Positions 13,641 to 20,165 of a stretch of DNA of 20,165 nt are shown here, piece after piece. The position numbers were made by a program, and so were the translations under genes. The DNA is from Gammaproteobacteria bacterium. GTDB taxonomy: Bacteria > Pseudomonadota > Gammaproteobacteria > Steroidobacterales > Steroidobacteraceae. How positions within the stretch are numbered: position 1 is the first letter of the stretch; the number at the start of each line of letters is the position of its first letter. Below the pieces are notes generated by a model. That model saw only the letters and a program-made list of their open reading frames with translations, ran no database searches and was not told the DNA's origin. The stretch covers positions 1 through 20,165 of the forward strand of contig JAQGOE010000160.1 in assembly GCA_028293725.1 (NCBI GenBank). Direction: 5' to 3'.

Positions 13641-13688
13641 CAAAAAACCAGGCAGAGCGAGCGAAGACACCAAAACCCCCGCACCGGC
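13593..13688 (+). promoter_or_regulatory. Attenuator: pause hairpin and antiterminator of the ilvC-leu leader
   Basis: Two alternative RNA structures can be read. The pause hairpin is CTGCTCC/GGAGCAG (13593-13599 with 13606-13612) and overlaps the last Leu codons. The antiterminator pairs GCCGGTGCGGGG (13612-13623) with CCCCGCACCGGC (13677-13688), twelve perfect base pairs. The second partner is the left arm of the terminator, so the two are mutually exclusive. A ribosome stalled at the Val/early Leu codons would leave 13612-13623 free and permit read-through into ilvC. Confidence 0.8.
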
Positions 13689-13712
13689 ACACCCGCCGCT
13701 GCGGGGTTTTTT
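13672..13712 (+). terminator. Attenuator terminator upstream of ilvC
   Basis: The left arm AAAACCCCCGCA (13672-13683) pairs with TGCGGGGTTTT (13700-13710), with one bulged C. Inside it CGGC pairs with GCCG (13685-13688 with 13695-13698). Six T residues (13707-13712) end the structure. It stands 63 bases before ilvC and points into it, so it can only act as a conditional terminator. Confidence 0.87.
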
Positions 13713-13775
13713 ATGCGTTATCGTTGGAAATGACCGGAATATTTGTTGCCCCGTGGGGCCGTTGGGAGTTTGCAG

Positions 13776-14771
13776 ATGAAGCTGTATTCGCAGAAAGACG
13801 TCGATAAGAAGGCCCTGAAGGGTGCGCGCATTGCCGTGCTGGGCTACGGAAGCCAGGGCCGCGCGCATGCGCTGAACCTCAAGGACAGTGGCTTCGACGT
13901 CGTGGTAGGCGTGCGTAAGAAGGGAGCGAGCTGGAAGAAGGCCAAGAAGGACGGCCTGGACGTCGCCGAGCCCGCCGACGCCACCGAAGGTGCCGATCTC
14001 ATCGCGATGCTCGTGCCCGACCTCGCGCAGAAGGCACTCTATGCCGAAGTTGAGAAGAGCCTGGAGAAAGGCGCAACGCTGCTGTTCGCTCACGGCTTCA
14101 ACATCCACTACAAGCAAATCAAACCGCGGAAGGACCTGGACGTCGTCCTGATCGCACCGAAGGGCCCGGGTGGCCTGGTCCGTCGCCAATACCAGGAAGG
14201 CCGCGGCGTTCCGTGTCTCATCGCAGTGGCGCAGGACACGAGCGGTAAGGCGCACGCGAAGGCGCTGGCCTATGCGCACGGAATCGGGGGTACCCGCGGT
14301 GGTGTCCTCGACACGACCTTTGCCGAAGAGACCGAGACGGATCTGTTCGGAGAGCAGGCTGTGCTGTGCGGTGGAGCGACCGAGCTGGTCGTGAAGGGCT
14401 TCGAGACGCTGGTGGAAGCCGGTTATCAGCCCGAAGTTGCTTACTACGAGTGCCTGCACGAGCTGAAGCTCATCGTCGACCTGTTGCACGAAGGCGGCCT
14501 CACGAAGATGCATCAGTTCATCAGCGACACCGCGAAGTACGGCGATCTCACGCGCGGACCCCGCATCGTCGACGACCGCGTCAAGAACGTGATGCGCAAG
14601 GTGTTGAAGGAAGTGCAGAGCGGCAAGTTCGCCAAGCAGTGGATCGAAGAGAGCGCCTCCGGCGGCAAGAACTATCAGAGGCTGTTGAAAGAGGACAAGG
14701 ACCGTCAGATCGAGAAAGTCGGCAGTGAGCTGCGCGCGCGCATGCCCTGGCTGAATGAGAAACGAACCTAA
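13776..14771 (+). CDS. ilvC: Ketol-acid reductoisomerase (NADP+), class I
   Basis: Carries out the isomerisation and NADPH-dependent reduction of acetolactate or acetohydroxybutyrate in valine and isoleucine synthesis. It has 331 residues, the short class I form. The Rossmann motif [17 protein letters not shown] is at 23-39. The metal-binding residues Asp190, Glu194, Glu226 and Glu230 are in place ([17 protein letters not shown]), and His107 is in [13 protein letters not shown] stands 7-8 bases before the ATG at 13776; an upstream in-frame TTG at 13743 is rejected. It is the first structural gene of the operon. In xanthomonads acetohydroxyacid synthase genes commonly follow ilvC; here leuA follows directly, 12 bases on. 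Confidence 0.97.
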   Translation: MKLYSQKDVDKKALKGARIAVLGYGSQGRAHALNLKDSGFDVVVGVRKKGASWKKAKKDGLDVAEPADATEGADLIAMLVPDLAQKALYAEVEKSLEKGATLLFAHGFNIHYKQIKPRKDLDVVLIAPKGPGGLVRRQYQEGRGVPCLIAVAQDTSGKAHAKALAYAHGIGGTRGGVLDTTFAEETETDLFGEQAVLCGGATELVVKGFETLVEAGYQPEVAYYECLHELKLIVDLLHEGGLTKMHQFISDTAKYGDLTRGPRIVDDRVKNVMRKVLKEVQSGKFAKQWIEESASGGKNYQRLLKEDKDRQIEKVGSELRARMPWLNEKRT

Positions 14772-14783
14772 GGAGAGAACATC

Positions 14784-16364
14784 ATGGCTCCCAATCCCGA
14801 CCGAGTGCTGATCTTCGACACCACGTTGCGCGACGGCGAGCAATCGCCCGGCTGCAGCATGACCCGGCCCGAGAAGCTGCGCGTAGCGCGGGCTCTTGCC
14901 GATCTCGGTGTCGATGTTATCGAGGCGGGATTTCCGGCCGCCTCGCGTGGGGATTGGGAGAGCGTGAATGCAGTGGCCCGTGAAATACAGGGCGCGACGA
15001 TCTGCGGCCTGGCCCGCTGCAACCGGGAAGACATCGAGCTGGCCGCGCGTGCCCTGAAGGACGCGCCCCGCCACCGTATCCATGTCTTCCTGGCCACCAG
15101 CGCGATTCACCGGCAGTACAAGCTCAACATGGCGCAGGAGGAAATCCTGCGCACGGCCATCGACGGTGTGCGGATCGCCCGGGAGCTGAGCGATGACGTG
15201 GAGTTCTCTCCAGAGGACGCCTCGCGCACGGAGCTCGAATTCCTCGCACAGGTTGTAGAGGCCGCGATCGAGGCCGGCGCGAGCACGGTGAACATCCCCG
15301 ACACCGTCGGGTACACGGTGCCGGATGAGTTCGCGGAGCTGTTCCGTTATCTACGAAAGAACGTGCGCGGCATCGAGGGCATCCGGTTGTCGGTCCACTG
15401 TCACGACGATCTGGGCATGGCTGTTGCGAACAGCCTCACGGCGGTCGTCGCGGGCGCGCGCCAGGTCGAGTGCACCATCAACGGAATCGGCGAGCGCGCT
15501 GGTAACTGCTCGCTCGAAGAAGTCGTGATGGCGTTGAAGACGCGCGAAGCCTTCTTCAATGTCACCACCGGAATTCAAACCAGTCGCCTCTATCCAACCT
15601 CGCGGCTGGTTTCCAGTATTACCGGCATGCCGATCCCGCGTAACAAGGCTGTCGTGGGCGAAAACGCTTTCGCGCACGAGGCCGGTATTCATCAGCACGG
15701 CATGCTGAAGCATCATTCGACGTACGAAATTCTGCGTCCCGAGGACGTGGGCCTGTCGCGCAGCCATCTCGTACTGGGCAAACACAGTGGGCGTCACGCC
15801 TTCCGCGAGCGAGTCAAAGCGCTGGGCTTCGAGCTCGATGAGGCGGAGTTCAATCGTGTCTTCGAGGAATTCAAAGCCCTCGCCGACAAGAAAAAAGAGC
15901 TCTTCGACGGCGACATCGAAGCTCTCGTACTGCGCGCGGAAGGGTCGGCCAGTGGGCCGTGGACCCTCGTGGATCTGCAGACGGTCGCGCACATGAATGT
16001 CCCCGCGGAGGCGCTCGTTCGCCTTCAGCACGCGGACGGGCGCGTGGCGGAGCGCGCCACGACCGGCGACGGTCCTGTCGATGCAGCCTTCAAGGCAATT
16101 GAAGCCGCGACCGGCATTAATGTCATGTTGCGTAAATTTGAAGTGCACGGCGTCTCGGAAGGCGAAGACGCGCAGGGCGAGGCGGTGGTGTACGTGGAGT
16201 ACAATCAACGTACTTACCGTGGCTCGAGCGTGAGCACGAACATCATCGAGTCCAGTACCAAGGCCTTTCTTGAAGTGATCAACCGCATCGAGCTCTCGCA
16301 GACCGGCACCCGGTTGCGCGAGGAGCGCACTGGCGCCGCGCACGTAGCGCAGACAGCGGTTTAG
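14784..16364 (+). CDS. leuA: 2-Isopropylmalate synthase
   Basis: First committed step of leucine synthesis: condenses acetyl-CoA with 2-oxoisovalerate. It has 526 residues, typical of the shorter bacterial LeuA. The catalytic TIM barrel begins with FDTTLRDGEQSPG (11-23). Metal ligands are Asp12, His205 and His207 (SVHCHDDLGMA), and Asn241 in GERAGNCSLEE. The C-terminal LeuA dimer/regulatory domain (about 395-510) suggests feedback inhibition by leucine, as known in the family. The ATG at 14784 is preceded by AAGGAGAG. The gene is close behind ilvC and ahead of ilvE, so the operon joins the end of the valine pathway to the leucine branch. No frameshift or missing catalytic residue was seen. 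Confidence 0.97.
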   Translation: MAPNPDRVLIFDTTLRDGEQSPGCSMTRPEKLRVARALADLGVDVIEAGFPAASRGDWESVNAVAREIQGATICGLARCNREDIELAARALKDAPRHRIHVFLATSAIHRQYKLNMAQEEILRTAIDGVRIARELSDDVEFSPEDASRTELEFLAQVVEAAIEAGASTVNIPDTVGYTVPDEFAELFRYLRKNVRGIEGIRLSVHCHDDLGMAVANSLTAVVAGARQVECTINGIGERAGNCSLEEVVMALKTREAFFNVTTGIQTSRLYPTSRLVSSITGMPIPRNKAVVGENAFAHEAGIHQHGMLKHHSTYEILRPEDVGLSRSHLVLGKHSGRHAFRERVKALGFELDEAEFNRVFEEFKALADKKKELFDGDIEALVLRAEGSASGPWTLVDLQTVAHMNVPAEALVRLQHADGRVAERATTGDGPVDAAFKAIEAATGINVMLRKFEVHGVSEGEDAQGEAVVYVEYNQRTYRGSSVSTNIIESSTKAFLEVINRIELSQTGTRLREERTGAAHVAQTAV

Positions 16365-16382
16365 TCGACCCGGAGTCCTCTC

Positions 16383-17345
16383 ATGCCTATTCCAGCAACG
16401 CAATTCATCTGGTTCAACGGCAAGCTCGTGCCTTGGGAGAAGGCGACGGTACACGTCCTCTCGCACGCTCTTCACTACGGTTCTTCGGTGTTCGAAGGGG
16501 TACGCGCTTACGAGACTCCGGATGGAGTGGCCATCTTCCGTCTGCGTGATCACACGCGGCGGCTGTTCGACTCCGCGAAGATCTATCGCATCCCGGTGCC
16601 CTTCACGCCAGAGCAGATCAGTGGCGCCTGCCGTGAAGTGGTGGCGAGCAACGGGTTGACCAAGGGCGCCTACATTCGCCCCGTGGTCTTCCGGGGCTAT
16701 GGTGAGATCGGCGTCGCACCTCGAAATGAGCCGCCCACCGAGGTCGCTGTCGCGGCCTGGGAGTGGGGCAAATATCTCGGACAGGAGGGCGAGGATCAGG
16801 GCGTGGACGCGTGCGTCTCGTCGTGGCAGAGGTTGGCCCCCAACACCCTCCCCGCCCTGGCCAAGGCCGGTGGCAACTACCTGTCAGGCCAGCTCATCGG
16901 GGCTGAAGCCCGTCGCCTCGGCTTCGCGGAAGGCATCGGCCTCTCCACGGACGGCACGGTGAGTGAAGGATCCGGCGAGAATATCTTTCTCGTGAAGGAT
17001 GGCGTGTTGCTGACGCCGGGGCTGTCGCACTCGGTACTCAGCGGCCTGACTCGGGACACCATCATCCGACTCGCCAAGGAGCGCGGCATCGAAGTGCGCG
17101 AATGTGCGATTCCGCGCGAGCTGCTCTATCTCGCGGACGAAGCGTTCTTCACCGGCACTGCGGTGGAAGTCACGGCGATTCGCTCGGTGGACCGCATCCC
17201 CGTCGGGGCCGGCAAGCGTGGTCCCATCACGGAGACCTTGCAGAACGCCTTCTTCGGTTTGTTCACGGGCAAGACGGCCGACAAGTGGGGCTGGCTCGAT
17301 CATGTCGATATGGCGGCCGCGAAGCCTCGCGCCGCGGTCGGCTAA
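16383..17345 (+). CDS. ilvE: Branched-chain amino acid aminotransferase
   Basis: PLP enzyme that transfers the amino group from glutamate to the keto acids of valine, leucine and isoleucine. It has 320 residues and belongs to fold type IV. The PLP lysine is Lys161 in [18 protein letters not shown]. Family patterns include [20 protein letters not shown] (24-43), [13 protein letters not shown] (about 189-201) and [16 protein letters not shown] near residue 260. The ATG at 16383 follows the leuA stop by 18 bases, with a CGGAG-like ribosome binding site. Its place between leuA and leuC is uncommon but logical, since all products of the operon and of ilvD end in this reaction. Confidence 0.96.
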   Translation: MPIPATQFIWFNGKLVPWEKATVHVLSHALHYGSSVFEGVRAYETPDGVAIFRLRDHTRRLFDSAKIYRIPVPFTPEQISGACREVVASNGLTKGAYIRPVVFRGYGEIGVAPRNEPPTEVAVAAWEWGKYLGQEGEDQGVDACVSSWQRLAPNTLPALAKAGGNYLSGQLIGAEARRLGFAEGIGLSTDGTVSEGSGENIFLVKDGVLLTPGLSHSVLSGLTRDTIIRLAKERGIEVRECAIPRELLYLADEAFFTGTAVEVTAIRSVDRIPVGAGKRGPITETLQNAFFGLFTGKTADKWGWLDHVDMAAAKPRAAVG

Positions 17346-17364
17346 CGGCGTTACGGAATACTCA

Positions 17365-18777
17365 ATGTCACGCGCACCGCAAACGATGTTCGAAAAGGTC
17401 TGGGACCGCCACCAGGTCACGGCTGAAAGCGCCGATACGCCCGCTGTCCTCTATATCGATCTGCACCTGATCCACGAAGTGACTTCGCCGCAGGCCTTCT
17501 CGGTCCTGCGGGCGCGGGGCCTGCCGGTACGCCGCCCCGACCTCACCCTGGCCACCATGGATCACTCCACTCCGACGCGCACCGAACAGGTCTTCGGAGG
17601 TGCGCCGATCACGATCGAGTCGGCTGCGAAGCAGGTGCGGGAGCTGGAAAAGAACTGCGCGGCTTTCGGTGTTGAGTTGCTCGGCCTGCGCAACGCGCAA
17701 CGGGGCATCGTCCACATCATCGGTCCGGAATCGGGAATCACGCAGCCCGGCAAGACGGTCGTCTGTGGTGACAGCCACACGAGCACACATGGTGCGGTAG
17801 GCGCGCTTGCATTCGGAATCGGGACCACCGAGGTAGGACACGTTCTCGCGACGCAGTGCCTGCTGCAGCGTAAGGCCCTCACGGTCTCCATTGACGTGAG
17901 CGGTACGCTCCGCTCCGGCGTTACCGCGAAGGACCTGATTCTCGCCATCATCGGCCAGATCGGCGTGTCGGGGGGCACCGGGCACGTCATTGAGTACCGC
18001 GGCGAGACGATTCGCGCGCTCGACATGGACGGCCGCATGACCGTATGCAACATGTCGATTGAAGCCGGCGCTCGCGCCGGGATGATCGCGCCCGATGAAA
18101 CGACCTACGCCTATCTCCGCGGCCGACCCCGTGCTCCTCAGGGCGCGGACTGGGAGCGGGCCGTCGAACGGTGGCGGCAACTACCGACTGACGCCGGCGC
18201 TCGCTTCGACAAGGAAGTGGAAATCGACGGTTCGTCGATCGAGCCGATGATTACCTACGGGACCCATCCCGGCATGGTCGTCCCGATTTCCGGCGCGATT
18301 CCGATCAGAACAGGCGACGCTGTATTCGCCAAGTCGCTGGCCTACATGGGGTTGGAAGCCGGGGCGCCGATCAAGGACCAGATCGTTAACGTCGTGTTCG
18401 TCGGCAGTTGCACGAATGGGCGACTGTCGGACCTGCGCAGCGCCGCCAGCCTGCTTCGAGGACACAAGATCGCCAAGGGCGTGCAGATGCTCGTGGTCCC
18501 CGGGTCGCAACAGGTCAAGAAAGAGGCCGAGGCCGAGGGGTTGGACCGAGTGTTCATCGACGCCGGCGCCGAGTGGCGCGAGTCCGGATGCTCGATGTGC
18601 CTGGGTATGAACGGCGACCTCGTCCCCAAGGGACAGTATTCGGTGAGCACCAGTAACCGTAACTTCGAAGGCCGCCAGGGCGTCGGTGCGCGCACATTGC
18701 TGGCGAGCCCGCTGACCGCAGCGGCGAGTGCCGTTCGCGGTCGTGTTACGGATCCACGCGAAATGATGAACGGTTGA
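17365..18777 (+). CDS. leuC: 3-Isopropylmalate dehydratase large subunit
   Basis: The [4Fe-4S] subunit of isopropylmalate isomerase, which converts 2- to 3-isopropylmalate together with LeuD. From ATG 17365 it has 470 residues, near the usual 466-470. The cluster ligands are Cys349 (GSCTNGR), Cys409 and Cys412 (GCSMCLGMN), matching the aconitase-family spacing. Other landmarks are ATMDHSTPT and [11 protein letters not shown]. The start is chosen because [16 protein letters not shown] fits the family N-terminus. A longer frame from 17104 overlaps ilvE and is rejected, and Met8 at 17386 is a weaker alternative. It follows ilvE by 19 bases and precedes leuD by six. Confidence 0.96.
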   Translation: MSRAPQTMFEKVWDRHQVTAESADTPAVLYIDLHLIHEVTSPQAFSVLRARGLPVRRPDLTLATMDHSTPTRTEQVFGGAPITIESAAKQVRELEKNCAAFGVELLGLRNAQRGIVHIIGPESGITQPGKTVVCGDSHTSTHGAVGALAFGIGTTEVGHVLATQCLLQRKALTVSIDVSGTLRSGVTAKDLILAIIGQIGVSGGTGHVIEYRGETIRALDMDGRMTVCNMSIEAGARAGMIAPDETTYAYLRGRPRAPQGADWERAVERWRQLPTDAGARFDKEVEIDGSSIEPMITYGTHPGMVVPISGAIPIRTGDAVFAKSLAYMGLEAGAPIKDQIVNVVFVGSCTNGRLSDLRSAASLLRGHKIAKGVQMLVVPGSQQVKKEAEAEGLDRVFIDAGAEWRESGCSMCLGMNGDLVPKGQYSVSTSNRNFEGRQGVGARTLLASPLTAAASAVRGRVTDPREMMNG

Positions 18778-18783
18778 GCACTG

Positions 18784-19356
18784 ATGGACCCGATAAAGAC
18801 TTTGCGTTCACGCACGGCGGTCATCCCGTCGTCGAACATCGACACGGACCAGATCATCCCGGCCCGCTTTCTGACGACGACGACACGGGAGGGGCTGGGA
18901 AAGAGCCTGTTCGCCGACTGGCGTTACGACGCGTCGGGCGCGCCGAAGCCTGATTTTCTGTTGAATCGCCCCGAAGCACAGGGGTGTCAGATCCTGGTCG
19001 CGGGTCGGAACTTCGGTTGCGGGTCCTCGCGCGAGCATGCGCCGTGGGCTTTGTTGGATTACGGCTTCCAGGCGGTGGTCAGTACCGAGATTGCGGATAT
19101 TTTCCGCAACAACTCGCTGAAGAATGGGCTGCTGCCGGTCGTGGTCGACGAGGCCACCAGCCAATGGCTGATCGAGCACCCGGGTGCCGAGGTGACCATC
19201 GACCTCGATTCGACGACGCTCACCTTGCCTACGGGTCAGCGTGTGCAGTTTCCGATCGAGGCGTTCTCACGCTTCTGCCTGTTGAACGGCACCGACGAGT
19301 TGGGGTTCCTGCTCGGGCGCATGCCTGAGATCAATGCCTACGAGCAGCGCGTATGA
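18784..19356 (+). CDS. leuD: 3-Isopropylmalate dehydratase small subunit
   Basis: The swivelling small subunit of isopropylmalate isomerase, 190 residues, slightly shorter than the roughly 200 of E. coli LeuD. The sequence begins with the expected sequence around [15 protein letters not shown] (16-30) and holds the substrate-loop motif [17 protein letters not shown] (about 74-90). [13 protein letters not shown] follows (107-119), as in other LeuD proteins. The start at 18784 lacks a strong ribosome binding site and is probably coupled to leuC, whose stop is six bases away. The TGA stop overlaps the leuB ATG in an ATGA, so leuD and leuB are translationally coupled. Confidence 0.97.
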   Translation: MDPIKTLRSRTAVIPSSNIDTDQIIPARFLTTTTREGLGKSLFADWRYDASGAPKPDFLLNRPEAQGCQILVAGRNFGCGSSREHAPWALLDYGFQAVVSTEIADIFRNNSLKNGLLPVVVDEATSQWLIEHPGAEVTIDLDSTTLTLPTGQRVQFPIEAFSRFCLLNGTDELGFLLGRMPEINAYEQRV

Positions 19357-20165
19357 AGGCTCATATCGCGGTGCTGGGCGGTGACGGGATCGGTCCCGAA
19401 GTCGTCGCGGAGGGGTTGCGTGTCCTGGGGGCGGTGGGCCGAACCTTCGGTCATGAGTTCGTGACGACGGAGTCGCCGTTCGGTGGGGTGGCCATCGATT
19501 CGCATGGTAATCCCCTGCCCCCTGAGACTTTGGCGGCGTGTCTAAAGGCGGATGCCGTGTTGTTGGGTGCGATTGGTGGACCGAAATGGTCGGCGCCCAC
19601 CGCCAAAGTGCGGCCTGAGCAGGGGCTGTTGGGGCTGCGCAAGGAGCTCGGGGTCTACGCGAACCTGCGGCCGGTGAAACTGCAGCCTTCGCTGCTGAAT
19701 TCGTCAACGCTGAAGCCGGAGATTCTCGAGGGCGTGGACCTGGTGTTCGTGCGCGAGCTCACGGGCGGTATTTATTTCGGCGAGAAGACGCGCGACGCCA
19801 ATAGCGCGAGCGATCTTTGCACCTACACCGTGATGGAGATCGAAAGGATCACACGGGTGGCGGCCCGCCTGGCGCAACAGCGGCGGCGCAAGCTCACGTC
19901 AATCGATAAATCGAACGTGCTCGAGACCTCGCGCTTGTGGCGTGAGGTCTGCGAGCGAGTCATGAAGACTGAGTTTCCAGAAGTGGCGCTGGAACACATG
20001 CTGGTAGATGCTGCCGCCATGCATCTCATCCGCCGGCCACGGGATTTCGATGTACTGGTCACCGAGAACATGTTCGGCGACATCCTGACTGATGAGGCAT
20101 CGATGCTGGCCGGGTCGTTGGGGCTGTTGCCTTCGGCGTCTCTTGGCGATGGTAAGCGGGGTTTG
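19353..20165 (+). CDS. leuB: 3-Isopropylmalate dehydrogenase, partial (C-terminus beyond window)
   Basis: NAD-dependent oxidative decarboxylase making 4-methyl-2-oxopentanoate, the leucine keto acid. 271 codons are visible; the family is about 350-360 residues, so roughly the last quarter is missing. Visible motifs are [13 protein letters not shown] at the N-terminus, [10 protein letters not shown] (about 70-79) and [15 protein letters not shown] with the substrate-binding arginines. [14 protein letters not shown] follows, then [15 protein letters not shown] and [20 protein letters not shown] with the metal-binding Asp residues. The ATG overlaps the leuD stop by four bases (ATGA). The frame is open to the last base of the window, which confirms truncation by the window edge rather than a broken gene. 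Confidence 0.96.
   Translation, partial: MKAHIAVLGGDGIGPEVVAEGLRVLGAVGRTFGHEFVTTESPFGGVAIDSHGNPLPPETLAACLKADAVLLGAIGGPKWSAPTAKVRPEQGLLGLRKELGVYANLRPVKLQPSLLNSSTLKPEILEGVDLVFVRELTGGIYFGEKTRDANSASDLCTYTVMEIERITRVAARLAQQRRRKLTSIDKSNVLETSRLWREVCERVMKTEFPEVALEHMLVDAAAMHLIRRPRDFDVLVTENMFGDILTDEASMLAGSLGLLPSASLGDGKRGL

Noticed and set aside
13301..13690. 130-residue N-terminal extension of the M17 peptidase
   Set aside because: Arg-rich, no family counterpart, and it overlaps the ilvC promoter, leader peptide and terminator on the other strand.
13488..15110. 540-codon open frame on the minus strand across the ilvC leader, ilvC and the start of leuA
   Set aside because: It is the antisense of clearly recognised ilvC and leuA, a by-product of high GC codon bias; it has no family motif and begins within leuA.
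15351..16553. 400-codon minus-strand frame opposite leuA and ilvE
   Set aside because: Antisense shadow of two conserved genes; composition is Arg/His-rich and no motif is seen.
17104..17364. 87-codon upstream extension of leuC
   Set aside because: It overlaps ilvE in another frame and is Arg/Ser-rich; the LeuC family N-terminus begins at 17365.

Overview
The window is GC-rich, densely coded bacterial chromosome. It most resembles a gammaproteobacterium of the Xanthomonadales/Steroidobacter/Nevskia kind. The reasons are a tonB-exbB-exbD-exbD-TPR cluster, an electron-transfer-flavoprotein pair carrying GTAG-type REP-like hairpins, an xanthomonad-like M17 peptidase, and an ilv/leu operon with a translated leader. 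That placement is inference; no rRNA or other phylogenetic marker is present.

Layout. (1) 1-2355, minus strand: the end of an oligopeptide ABC importer operon (oppB-oppC-oppD, overlapping; oppD runs off the window), divergent from an IclR-family regulator of MhpR type (2487-3302). (2) 3400-5371, plus strand: etfB-etfA, with a three-hairpin repeat before etfA and a second copy that supplies the etfA stop codon. (3) 5388-5870, minus strand: a Prx5-type peroxiredoxin, convergent with etfA. (4) 5929-9801, minus strand: a TonB energy-transduction cluster (tonB, exbB, two exbD genes, a periplasmic TPR protein) ended by a 13-bp terminator. A second strong terminator lies between tonB and exbB, and paired hairpins lie between exbB and exbD. 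(5) 10047-13300, minus strand: ilvD and an M17 leucyl aminopeptidase. (6) 13434-20165, plus strand: promoter, leader peptide, attenuator and then ilvC-leuA-ilvE-leuC-leuD-leuB, with leuB cut by the window edge.

How it works together. ilvD, ilvC and ilvE give the later steps of valine/isoleucine synthesis, and leuA, leuCD and leuB give the leucine branch. Acetohydroxyacid synthase and threonine deaminase are not in the window. The peptidase releases amino acids from peptides, and the opp system may import peptides.

The most interesting element is the untranslated-looking stretch before ilvC. It encodes a short peptide whose core is 14 Leu/Val in 17 residues, followed by an intrinsic terminator. 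Part of the leader is perfectly complementary over 12 bases to the terminator's left arm, which is the layout of classical ribosome-mediated attenuation. The next most interesting are the duplicated three-hairpin elements around etfA, one of which shows a base-pair-preserving deletion. Most genes are otherwise conventional housekeeping genes; I found no phage, transposase, CRISPR array or tRNA.
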